From assembly GCA_937900675.1 (NCBI GenBank), contig CALCEA010000143.1:1-18595 (forward strand): DNA of 18,595 nucleotides, in the 5' to 3' direction. The DNA is from an uncultured Chitinophagaceae bacterium (GTDB lineage: Bacteria > Bacteroidota > Bacteroidia > Chitinophagales > Chitinophagaceae). A program made the position numbers and the translations under genes. The notes beneath the pieces are model-generated. The model did no database searches. It saw nothing but the letters and a program-made list of their open reading frames with translations, and was not told where the DNA came from. This document shows, piece after piece, positions 8,598-15,157 of this stretch; within the stretch, counting starts at the first letter, position 1, and each line of letters opens with the position of its first letter.

Positions 8598-8606
8598 GTA
8601 AATATA
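8598..8606 (-). promoter_or_regulatory. Possible -7 promoter element for the O-antigen-ligase-like gene
   Basis: Read on the - strand this is TATATTTAC, one base off the Bacteroidota -7 consensus TAnnTTTG. It lies about 22 bases before the start codon at 8576. A 14-base stretch that includes it on the + strand (8589-8602) is repeated exactly at 11270-11283 before the porin-like gene. No TTTG sits at the expected -33 position. A 10-bp palindrome AATCTAGATT (8582-8591) lies between this element and the start. Confidence 0.35.
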
Positions 8607-8666
8607 CTATTAAAACTATGCTTGTTTTGCCCTTTTTTAGATAAATTAGGGTCTAATATTACAACT

Positions 8667-10136
8667 ATGAGAAAAACAATTGGCCTATTGAGTCTATTAT
8701 GCATTGGATTAGCAAATGATAGTATCGCTCAAGCAAAACAAGAATGGAATAGCATTTTTGCAAAAATCAACAAAGAAGTGTTAGAACATTCCAATGCGTA
8801 TACTTCATTAAAGATTGCCTCTGAAACCATCGGCCACCGTTTAACAGGTTCAGAAAATGGTAAAAAAGCAGAAGACTTTGCTTATAATTTATTAAAGTCT
8901 TATGGATTTAGCAATGTTCGCTACCAGCCATTTGAAGTAGAAAGCTGGAGCAGAGGAACCCTAAATGTAGAAGTGGGTTCAAGCTTGGATAAATTAAAAT
9001 CTTATAAATCTGTTTCATTGGCACACTCGCCTGTTGCAAGTGATATTAGTTTAGAATTGGTGGATATGGGCAATGGAGTGGAAGATGATTATGTAGTAGC
9101 ACCAGATAAAGTAAAAGGAAAAATCGCTTTAGTCTATTTAGGCACCTTACCTGGGTCAAAAGCGGGAACACCCAATTTACACCGTTCAGAAAAAACTGCG
9201 ATTGCAACAAAATATGGCGCAAAAGGAATTATTGTCATTAACACAGCAGAAAAAGGCGTTTTATTAACCGGTACTGCTTCTGTTACAGGAAAATTAATTC
9301 CAATCCCTGCAGTATGTGTTGGTAAAGAAGATGGTATGGAGTTAAAAAAACAATTACAAAATGGGCCATTGTATAGTCATATTCAAATGACCAATCATTC
9401 AGGAATCATTAAAGCAAGAAATGTAATTGCAACAATAGATGGCAAGAGCATTCCTAATGAAAAAATTGTGGTTGGCGGACATTTGGATAGTTGGGATTTA
9501 GCTACTGGTGCAATGGACAATGGAATTGGTTCTTTCTCTGTATTGGATATGGCAAGAACATTTAAAGCTTTGAAACTTCAACCTGCAAGAACCATCGATT
9601 TTGTAATGTTCATGGGTGAAGAAGAAGGTTTATTAGGATCAAGAGCTTATGTGGATGCATCCATTAAGGATAAGAGCATTGATCAAATTAGATACATGTT
9701 AAATTATGACATGACCAATGATCCAAAAGGATACCACACTAGTGATGCGGATAGTAAAGAATTATTTGAATCTATTGGAAAAATTGCCAACCAATTAGAT
9801 AGTAATTTTAAAAATACTTTTTCAGTAGGCGCTGGATTACATAGCGATCACCAACCTTTTATGTTACATGGCGTTCCAACAGGTGGTGGAGCTGGAGGTT
9901 CTTTACCTAAAGGTGCTGGACCTTGCTACCATGCAGACTGTGATGTCTTTAGTTTAGTGGAAGACAAAGGAATGAGAAACACCGTTCGCTTTAATACCAT
10001 GTTATTATACGGAGTGGCGGATTCAAAAGAACTAAAAGCAAAACATTTCACAGACGAAGAAACAAGATTGTTCCTAATTAAAAATAATTTAAAAGAACCA
10101 TTAACCATTGCAGGTGAATGGCGTTGGAAAGATTAA
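8667..10136 (+). CDS. Secreted M28 family zinc aminopeptidase with PA domain
   Basis: M28 enzymes remove N-terminal amino acids from peptides with two zinc ions. The ATG at 8667 is chosen because it begins a clear signal peptide (MRKTIGLLSLL to SIAQ, residues 1-22); an upstream in-frame TTG at 8622 adds 15 unlikely residues. A PA (protease-associated) domain occupies about residues 125-235. The catalytic domain shows His272/Asp274 (GGHLDSWD), Asp284 (MDNG), Glu318-Glu319 (GEEEGLLGS), Asp348 (NYDMTND) and His422 (CYHADCD), so all zinc and catalytic residues are present. The 489-residue length is normal. It probably acts in the periplasm or outside the cell in peptide use. It stands alone, divergent from the O-antigen-ligase-like gene, and is followed by a strong hairpin. 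A 10-base tandem repeat (10128-10147) spans its stop codon. Confidence 0.93.
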   Translation: MRKTIGLLSLLCIGLANDSIAQAKQEWNSIFAKINKEVLEHSNAYTSLKIASETIGHRLTGSENGKKAEDFAYNLLKSYGFSNVRYQPFEVESWSRGTLNVEVGSSLDKLKSYKSVSLAHSPVASDISLELVDMGNGVEDDYVVAPDKVKGKIALVYLGTLPGSKAGTPNLHRSEKTAIATKYGAKGIIVINTAEKGVLLTGTASVTGKLIPIPAVCVGKEDGMELKKQLQNGPLYSHIQMTNHSGIIKARNVIATIDGKSIPNEKIVVGGHLDSWDLATGAMDNGIGSFSVLDMARTFKALKLQPARTIDFVMFMGEEEGLLGSRAYVDASIKDKSIDQIRYMLNYDMTNDPKGYHTSDADSKELFESIGKIANQLDSNFKNTFSVGAGLHSDHQPFMLHGVPTGGGAGGSLPKGAGPCYHADCDVFSLVEDKGMRNTVRFNTMLLYGVADSKELKAKHFTDEETRLFLIKNNLKEPLTIAGEWRWKD

Positions 10137-10154
10137 AAAAGATTAAAATAAAGA

Positions 10155-10176
10155 GGGCCCCATAGAAATGGGGCCC
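10155..10176. terminator. Strong GC-rich hairpin between convergent genes
   Basis: GGGCCCCAT (10155-10163) and ATGGGGCCC (10168-10176) form a perfect 9-bp stem with the 4-base loop AGAA, strikingly GC-rich in this AT-rich window. It lies 18 bases after the M28 stop and 45 bases after the porin-like stop. On the - strand it is followed by TCTTTATTTTAATCTTTTTT, a T-rich tail typical of intrinsic termination. On the + strand no T-run follows. It is probably the terminator of the porin-like gene and may also stop the M28 transcript. Confidence 0.75.
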
Positions 10177-10221
10177 GATTAACGATTGCTTGCTTAAAAA
10201 CCAATAAACCTTGGAAATATT

Positions 10222-11226
10222 TTAAAACTTATACACTGCAGCAATAATAAAATCGCCCGCATATTGATTTAAGTTATTATTCTTATTAAAAAACACTTTG
10301 TCTTTTGCATTATCAAAGCGAATCTCTGGAATGATCGTCAATTTATTAAAATGCACATTTACCGATAAAGTATTTTGAAAAATAGAAGTTCCTACTCCCA
10401 CTACACTATTCACATCATTAAAATATTCTGATCTTAAAGTAAAGCCAACTTTAGCAATAGGATCATAATTTAAATATACCGCATTACTACTCCAGCTTTT
10501 CCCTGAATTAGTTGCTATAGTACCATCATAATTAATCGCAAAAGTAGAACTCACTATACCATTTAACACCAAATCAAATTGAGATTTTCCTTTAGCACCT
10601 TGAAAATTTAAATATCCTTTAAGATGATCATTTGCAGATGCCGTACTGAATTGTGCGATGATCACTTTATCTGGAGAACTAGAACTTACAAAATCAGTTG
10701 GTTGTGCAACACCAATCATCATAGCAGATTTACCTCCTAAAGAGATATCCGCTTTTAAACCAGTATGAAAGAAAGGACCATATGAAAAACCATAACTCAT
10801 ACTATAGTTCCTATTAGCATAAGCATCTAATAATTCATAACCAACATGTGTAGCCCATTTACCAGCGCTTAATTTTACTTTTGGGCTAATCGCATAACTT
10901 ACAAAAGCTTGCTTGAATGCAGTTGCCAATCCTTTATCGTTGTAGGAAAACTCTTCCGCTCTTTTTCCCACACCCAAATCCAAGGTTCCAGTGAACTTAT
11001 CAGAAAAGCTTTTATCTACTTTTAATGAAACCATGCCCAATTGCAATGATCCATTAGAATTAGTAAAACTTGTTTTGTTATTTTCTTTATACCCTGCAAA
11101 ATCAGACTTATAATATCCATCTAGATACACCGTATAAACTGTGCTACTAGCTTTGGTGCTATCATTTTGAGCATGAACTGCTAGAAAACTCAACATGCTT
11201 AGAAATAGGATACTTGTTTTTTTCAT
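10222..11226 (-). CDS. Porin-like outer-membrane beta-barrel protein
   Basis: The 334-residue protein has a signal peptide (residues 1-19, then Gln, with HAQ at the cleavage site). The rest is a run of alternating amphipathic strands rich in Tyr, Phe, Gly and Ser, ending AAVYKF with the C-terminal Phe of outer-membrane barrels. The pattern (YLDGYYKSDF near the start, KLSAGKWATHVGYE, FTLRSEYFND near the end) fits the Bacteroidota porin-like family usually annotated as outer membrane beta-barrel protein or BBP2-like. A passive channel for small solutes is likely; the solute is unknown. It is a single gene: it converges on the M28 gene across a hairpin and diverges from the histidine kinase. Its leader carries a TATATTTTTAC element and a 14-base sequence shared with the leader of the gene ending at 6240. 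Confidence 0.85.
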   Translation of the reverse strand: MKKTSILFLSMLSFLAVHAQNDSTKASSTVYTVYLDGYYKSDFAGYKENNKTSFTNSNGSLQLGMVSLKVDKSFSDKFTGTLDLGVGKRAEEFSYNDKGLATAFKQAFVSYAISPKVKLSAGKWATHVGYELLDAYANRNYSMSYGFSYGPFFHTGLKADISLGGKSAMMIGVAQPTDFVSSSSPDKVIIAQFSTASANDHLKGYLNFQGAKGKSQFDLVLNGIVSSTFAINYDGTIATNSGKSWSSNAVYLNYDPIAKVGFTLRSEYFNDVNSVVGVGTSIFQNTLSVNVHFNKLTIIPEIRFDNAKDKVFFNKNNNLNQYAGDFIIAAVYKF

Positions 11227-11269
11227 GATACGGATTTAAAATATTATATTATATATATTTCTATATGTT

Positions 11270-11289
11270 ATTTATAAGGTAAAAATATA
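11270..11289 (-). promoter_or_regulatory. Possible promoter/leader element of the porin-like gene
   Basis: On the - strand the sequence reads TATATTTTTACCTTATAAAT. TATATTTT resembles the Bacteroidota -7 element TAnnTTTG, and the following ACCTTATAAAT is also present after TATATTT at the start of the O-antigen-ligase-like gene (8589-8606). It would give a leader of about 40 bases before the start at 11226. No clear -33 TTTG is present, so the assignment is tentative. Confidence 0.35.
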
Positions 11290-11350
11290 GTTTTTTGTTC
11301 TTTTTGAATTCATTTTATTCATATTTTATTTTTTATAATATTTAAACTTA

Positions 11351-11366
11351 GGTCATTAGTGGTCAT
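11351..11366. repeat. Direct repeat GGTCAT-N4-GGTCAT before the histidine kinase
   Basis: GGTCAT at 11351-11356 is repeated at 11361-11366, exactly 10 bases (one helical turn) apart. It lies about 85 bases before the kinase start in the 223-base divergent spacer. Direct repeats one turn apart are a common layout for response-regulator sites, but there is no evidence that this one is used. Confidence 0.25.
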
Positions 11367-11449
11367 GAATTGGATTGAAAACCATGTACAAAACACTAAA
11401 AATCAAATAAATAAGCTCATTTTTTTGTAACTTTAAGAAAATGCACTGA

Positions 11450-12553
11450 ATGTCTAGTGTTGCCAATAAAGATCTGAGATTCGACGCCTTATTTAATTCT
11501 GCCTCTATAGGTATTATAGTGGTCAATGGGAAAGGAAAAATAGACATGGCTAATAAATTCGCCCATGAATTGTTCCACTACCCTGATAATGAAATGCTAG
11601 GATTGGTTCTAGAACAATTAATTCCACAGAGATACCATCAAAGACATGTTCAACATAGAACAAACTATAATGAACAACCCCAATCCAGACCAATGGGTGC
11701 TAACATGATTCTATCTGCCCAAAGAAAGGATGGCACTGAATTCCCTGTTGAGATTAGCTTAGGACATTTTACAAAAGACAACGAGAAATATACCATTGCT
11801 TTTATTATAGATATCACCATAAGAAAGGCTAATGAAGAATTGACCAAATCTTTAGAAAAGGAAAAAGAAGTTAATGATCTTAAATCAAGATTTGTATCCA
11901 TGGCTTCTCACGAATTTAGAACACCTTTAAGTACCATACTTTCCTCTATTTCTTTATTGGCGAAATATACACAAACAGAAGATCAGCCCAAAAGAGATAA
12001 ACATGTTGATAGAATTAAATCATCTGTTAAAACCTTAACAGATATATTGAATGAATTCTTGTCATTAGGAAAAATCGAAGAAGGTAAAATAGATGTTCAT
12101 TTTGATACTTTTAATCTAAAAGAATTTATAGATTCAGTGATTTATGAAATGTCTATCCTTTTAAAGCCTGGCCAAACATTGGTTCATCATCATCAAGGTG
12201 AATTAATGATTTATAGTGATAGTAATTTATTGAAACATGTTTTAGTGAATTTAGTATCCAATGCTATAAAATTTTCCCCCGAGAATGCGCCAATTGAAAT
12301 CATCACTCAAATAGAAGCATCAAAAACCCTTATTAGCATCATTGATAAAGGAATGGGGATTCCTAAAGAAGATCAGGTACATTTATTTGAACGCTTCTTT
12401 AGAGCATCTAATGCCACTAATATACAAGGTACTGGACTAGGATTACATATAGTGGGTAGATATATTGATTTAATACATGGAGCAATAGAATACAAAAGTG
12501 AACTTGAACAAGGAAGTCAGTTTATCATTACACTCCCCAATGAACAAAATTAA
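11450..12553 (+). CDS. Soluble PAS-domain sensor histidine kinase
   Basis: The 367-residue kinase has no membrane segment, so it senses a cytoplasmic signal. An N-terminal PAS domain (about 8-125, ending FIIDITIRK) is followed by a short coiled coil (about 126-146). The HisKA domain carries phospho-acceptor His154 in SHEFRTPLS. The ATPase domain shows the N box (VNLVSNAIKF, Asn271), DKGMGIP (299-305), the F box (ERFFRA) and GTGLGL (327-332), so it should be active. By remembered alignment, PAS residue His66 (RYHQRH) falls at the position of the haem-binding His200 of FixL. Many non-haem PAS domains share this histidine, so the ligand is open. The response regulator gene follows with a 10-base gap, or a 14-base overlap if its upstream ATG is used; the pair surely works together. 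A weak -7-like TAACTTTA lies at 11428-11435. Confidence 0.93.
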   Translation: MSSVANKDLRFDALFNSASIGIIVVNGKGKIDMANKFAHELFHYPDNEMLGLVLEQLIPQRYHQRHVQHRTNYNEQPQSRPMGANMILSAQRKDGTEFPVEISLGHFTKDNEKYTIAFIIDITIRKANEELTKSLEKEKEVNDLKSRFVSMASHEFRTPLSTILSSISLLAKYTQTEDQPKRDKHVDRIKSSVKTLTDILNEFLSLGKIEEGKIDVHFDTFNLKEFIDSVIYEMSILLKPGQTLVHHHQGELMIYSDSNLLKHVLVNLVSNAIKFSPENAPIEIITQIEASKTLISIIDKGMGIPKEDQVHLFERFFRASNATNIQGTGLGLHIVGRYIDLIHGAIEYKSELEQGSQFIITLPNEQN

Positions 12554-12563
12554 AACAGGTAGT

Positions 12564-13622
12564 ATGCAGAAAATATTATTAATAGAAGACAATGAGGCAT
12601 TAAGAGAAAATACCGCCGAAATTTTAAGCCTAGCAAGCTTTCAGGTAGAGACTGCAGAAAATGGTAAAGTAGGAATTGAAATGGCATTAAAAAATCCGCC
12701 AGATTTAATAGTATGTGATATTATGATGCCTGTTTTAGATGGATATGGAGTGTATCAGATTATCAATAAGAACGAGGCATTACAACATATCCCATTTATT
12801 TTCTTGAGTGCAAAGAGCGAGAGATCAGATTTAAGAAAGGGCATGGAAATGGGTGCTGACGATTATATTACCAAGCCATTTACAGATGCTGAATTGATTA
12901 ATGCTATAAAGACAAGATTAGAGAAAGTAAAAAATCTGCAAAATAGAGCCATCAACAATATGGAAACCTGGACTCAAATTGTATCTGAGCTAGGACATAA
13001 AGATGAAATGCATGAAAGATTAGAGCACCACGATATTGTAGAATATAAGAAGAAACAAGTCATTTACTCGGAAGGGCAACACCCTAATAAATTATTCTAT
13101 ATTGAATCAGGAAAGATTAAAATTTATAAATCAAGTGATTCAGGTAAAGAACTCATTACTAATTTATTGTCCCCAGGAGAATTCTTTGGGTATGCTTCTT
13201 TAATTGAAAATAAGGTATATGAAGAATTTGCAGAGACCTTAGAAGAATCCTCTATTAGAATAATCCCAAGAAAAGAATTTGAGGAGCTTATTTCAAATAA
13301 TCATGAAATAGCTTTGAAAGTAATTAAATTATTAGCAAATAATATTAACGAGAAAGAGCAACAATTGGTAGCACTTGCCTATCATAGTTTAAGAAAAAGA
13401 GTAGCTGATGCCTTATTGACTCTTAAGAAGAAATATGATCAGGAAAATAGTGAACATTTCTCTATTGCCATCTCTAGAGAAGATTTAGCGAATATTGCAG
13501 GAACTGCAACAGAGAGTTTAATAAGAACACTAAGCGATTTTAAATCAGAAAAACTGATAGAAATAAAAGAAGGAAAAATAACGATACTGGAAGAAAAGAA
13601 ATTGGCTCAACTATTTAACTAG
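12564..13622 (+). CDS. Response regulator with Crp/Fnr-type output module
   Basis: With the ATG at 12564 the protein has 352 residues. This start is chosen because receiver domains usually begin like MQKILLIEDNE; ATG at 12540 would add 8 residues and overlap the kinase by 14 bases. The receiver (about 1-120) has Glu8-Asp9, phospho-acceptor Asp52 (VCDIMMP), Ser82 and Lys104 (ITKPF). A cyclic-nucleotide-binding-type fold follows (about 145-265, with PGEFFGYASLIENKVYEEFAETLE), then a Crp-type helix-turn-helix (about 290-345, ISREDLANIAGTATESLIRTL). The only cysteine is Cys51, so there is no Fnr-type iron-sulfur cluster: sensing is expected from the kinase or a bound nucleotide. It is probably a transcription factor activated by the upstream kinase. 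Its stop overlaps the end of the convergent coiled-coil gene by 8 bases, which places it tail to tail with the cbb3 oxidase operon. Confidence 0.92.
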   Translation: MQKILLIEDNEALRENTAEILSLASFQVETAENGKVGIEMALKNPPDLIVCDIMMPVLDGYGVYQIINKNEALQHIPFIFLSAKSERSDLRKGMEMGADDYITKPFTDAELINAIKTRLEKVKNLQNRAINNMETWTQIVSELGHKDEMHERLEHHDIVEYKKKQVIYSEGQHPNKLFYIESGKIKIYKSSDSGKELITNLLSPGEFFGYASLIENKVYEEFAETLEESSIRIIPRKEFEELISNNHEIALKVIKLLANNINEKEQQLVALAYHSLRKRVADALLTLKKKYDQENSEHFSIAISREDLANIAGTATESLIRTLSDFKSEKLIEIKEGKITILEEKKLAQLFN

Positions 13623-13995
13623 TAGTATTAGTAGTAGTTAATTCCAATTGATGATTAATATTGTTTTTCCAAACAAAGAACTCTTTTTCTAAATATTGCA
13701 CTTGTTCTTTATCATTTTTAAATTGACTCATTAGATCCTCATTAATTGAGCCACCCTCTCTATTCAAATTGAAAATTCTATCTAATTGTTGAACATCCTT
13801 TTTTAATAATTGAATAGCCAATTCCCTATTGATTATTTGTTGTTGGATATCTTCTACCCAATTTAACATAGTAATATCCTGAGTTGAATCTAATTTACCC
13901 GTCAATTTAGATTTAATAAACGCCTGCTCCTCTTGCATAAAATCAAGAGATCTAATCAAGGACGCCAATTCTAATATAATCACTTCTTTGTTCAT
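13615..13995 (-). CDS. Small coiled-coil protein at the end of the cbb3 operon
   Basis: I do not recognise this 126-residue protein. It has no signal peptide, no membrane segment and no cysteine. It is charged and almost wholly helical, with heptad-like stretches around residues 45-75 (DIQQQIINRELAIQLLKKDV) and 90-118. The C-terminus is a low-complexity TTTNTTS tail encoded by repeated ACT triplets. It starts 5 bases after the TauE/SafE-like stop and is therefore probably the last gene of the oxidase operon. Its last 8 bases overlap the response-regulator stop on the other strand. A structural or adaptor role in oxidase assembly is only a guess. A passenger gene unrelated to the oxidase is equally possible. 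Confidence 0.75.
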   Translation of the reverse strand: MNKEVIILELASLIRSLDFMQEEQAFIKSKLTGKLDSTQDITMLNWVEDIQQQIINRELAIQLLKKDVQQLDRIFNLNREGGSINEDLMSQFKNDKEQVQYLEKEFFVWKNNINHQLELTTTNTTS

Positions 13996-14000
13996 TGAAA

Positions 14001-14708
14001 TTAATTATGACAGGATGCTACATTGTTTACTTCTATATGTGGGCTTAATAATGGTATTCCAAGATTCATCCCTCTCAAAATCAACATCACTCCCATCCCT
14101 ATTATAAAAACAGGCAAAGCAGTTTGCAGCTTTCTTCTCCATTCAAAACCAAGCATTTGTCCACCTAATGCTACCATCAATAATGCAGGCATTGTACCCA
14201 TTCCAAAAAATGCCATAAAAAGGGCTGCATGAAAAGGCTGCCCTGTAGACATTGCAGAGCCTAATGCCAAATACACCATACCACATGGCAATAAACCATT
14301 CAAAAAACCCAAAAATATGAATACATATAGTTTTTTGTTTTTAAATAAAGCAGTTAATGCTTTTAATATGGGTGCCTGAATAAATTGCAAAGGATTCAAC
14401 TGAGCATTCATTTTTACCAAATACACCCAAACCACATAAACCAACATCATCATACCAATAATAATAGATAAACTTTGTTGACTGTCTATTACAAAAATCT
14501 GTTTTCCAAAAAGTCCTACTATTAACCCTAAACTAGCATAACTCAATATTTTTCCAAAATGATATAGCGCCATGGAAATATATTTGAAAATACTTTTTTG
14601 TTGAGAAAAAGGAAGCGCCATTGTCAAAGGTCCACACATGCCAATGCAATGGACGCTTCCTATGAAACCCATCAAAAACCCGATTCCCAAAACTCCATTT
14701 AACTGCAT
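14001..14708 (-). CDS. TauE/SafE (DsbD_2-like) membrane protein of the cbb3 cluster
   Basis: This 235-residue inner-membrane protein has about six transmembrane segments. The N-terminus carries the family motif HCIGMCGP (residues 20-27), and a second conserved cysteine lies in GLLPCGMVYLALG (Cys142). Proteins of this type (COG2836, PF13386) are the usual companions of ccoG and fixH in Bacteroidota and Proteobacteria. They are thought to help metal (copper) handling or thiol chemistry during oxidase assembly; the precise job is not settled. The tail ends ASCHN, a further possible metal ligand pair. The start follows the FixH stop with no gap (TAAATG), which suggests translational coupling. It is often named 'sulfite exporter', but nothing here supports sulfite transport. 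Confidence 0.87.
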   Translation of the reverse strand: MQLNGVLGIGFLMGFIGSVHCIGMCGPLTMALPFSQQKSIFKYISMALYHFGKILSYASLGLIVGLFGKQIFVIDSQQSLSIIIGMMMLVYVVWVYLVKMNAQLNPLQFIQAPILKALTALFKNKKLYVFIFLGFLNGLLPCGMVYLALGSAMSTGQPFHAALFMAFFGMGTMPALLMVALGGQMLGFEWRRKLQTALPVFIIGMGVMLILRGMNLGIPLLSPHIEVNNVASCHN

Positions 14709-15146
14709 TTATAAAAATATTTTTTGTTCGTAATAATAACTAACCCCGTCTTTAACCAGATCCAATTTAAGTGTATAGTTGCCTTTTGAACTTGAAACCG
14801 TTTCAATTTCAAAGGCCCCATTACTGGTTTGAAACTCTTTTACAATATCTTTTTGTATATCAGCAGCGAAATACAAATGAGCCTTACCACTTACTTTTGA
14901 TGTAGCAAAAACAGCAGGCAAACGAACTATCAATTTCCCAGCCTCTTGTTGTAAAATAATTTCTCCTCCAATATTTTTTGCCCTAACAGTTGCATCAATA
15001 ACTGACTGGTATTTTAACTCATCTGCATAATAATCCGGCTGAACTAATTCAAATTTTTGCATACTAGATTTAACTGCCAAGAATACAATCCCAGCAACAA
15101 AAAACAAGTACACTAACATGATTTTATAACCCCAACTTAATTTCAT
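14709..15146 (-). CDS. ccoH: FixH/CcoH family cbb3 oxidase assembly protein
   Basis: FixH (CcoH) proteins are small, single-span membrane proteins needed for assembly or stability of cbb3 oxidase. This one has 145 residues. It starts MKLSWGYKIMLVYLF, with one membrane span (about 7-27), followed by the family's QPDYYADELKYQ segment and a periplasmic beta-rich domain containing RLPAVF and AHLYFAADIQKD. No metal-binding motif is evident. It lies 11 bases after the ccoG stop and ends directly at the start of the TauE/SafE-like gene. The order ccoG-fixH-TauE/SafE is typical of cbb3 clusters and supports the call. Confidence 0.9.
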   Translation of the reverse strand: MKLSWGYKIMLVYLFFVAGIVFLAVKSSMQKFELVQPDYYADELKYQSVIDATVRAKNIGGEIILQQEAGKLIVRLPAVFATSKVSGKAHLYFAADIQKDIVKEFQTSNGAFEIETVSSSKGNYTLKLDLVKDGVSYYYEQKIFL

Positions 15147-15157
15147 ATTATTTGATT

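Noticed and set aside
8622..8666. N-terminal extension of the M28 peptidase from a TTG start
   Set aside because: It adds 15 residues before a textbook signal peptide that begins at the ATG at 8667.
11365..11430. 21-codon open frame in the porin/kinase spacer
   Set aside because: Too short, no recognisable features, and AT-rich spacers give such frames by chance.
12498..12563. Longer N-terminus of the response regulator
   Set aside because: The upstream part overlaps the kinase in another frame and is not receiver-like; the receiver begins at the ATG at 12564. The ATG at 12540 remains a minor alternative.
14023..14232. Open frame opposite the TauE/SafE-like gene
   Set aside because: It is a shadow of a conserved membrane protein frame, with no independent features.
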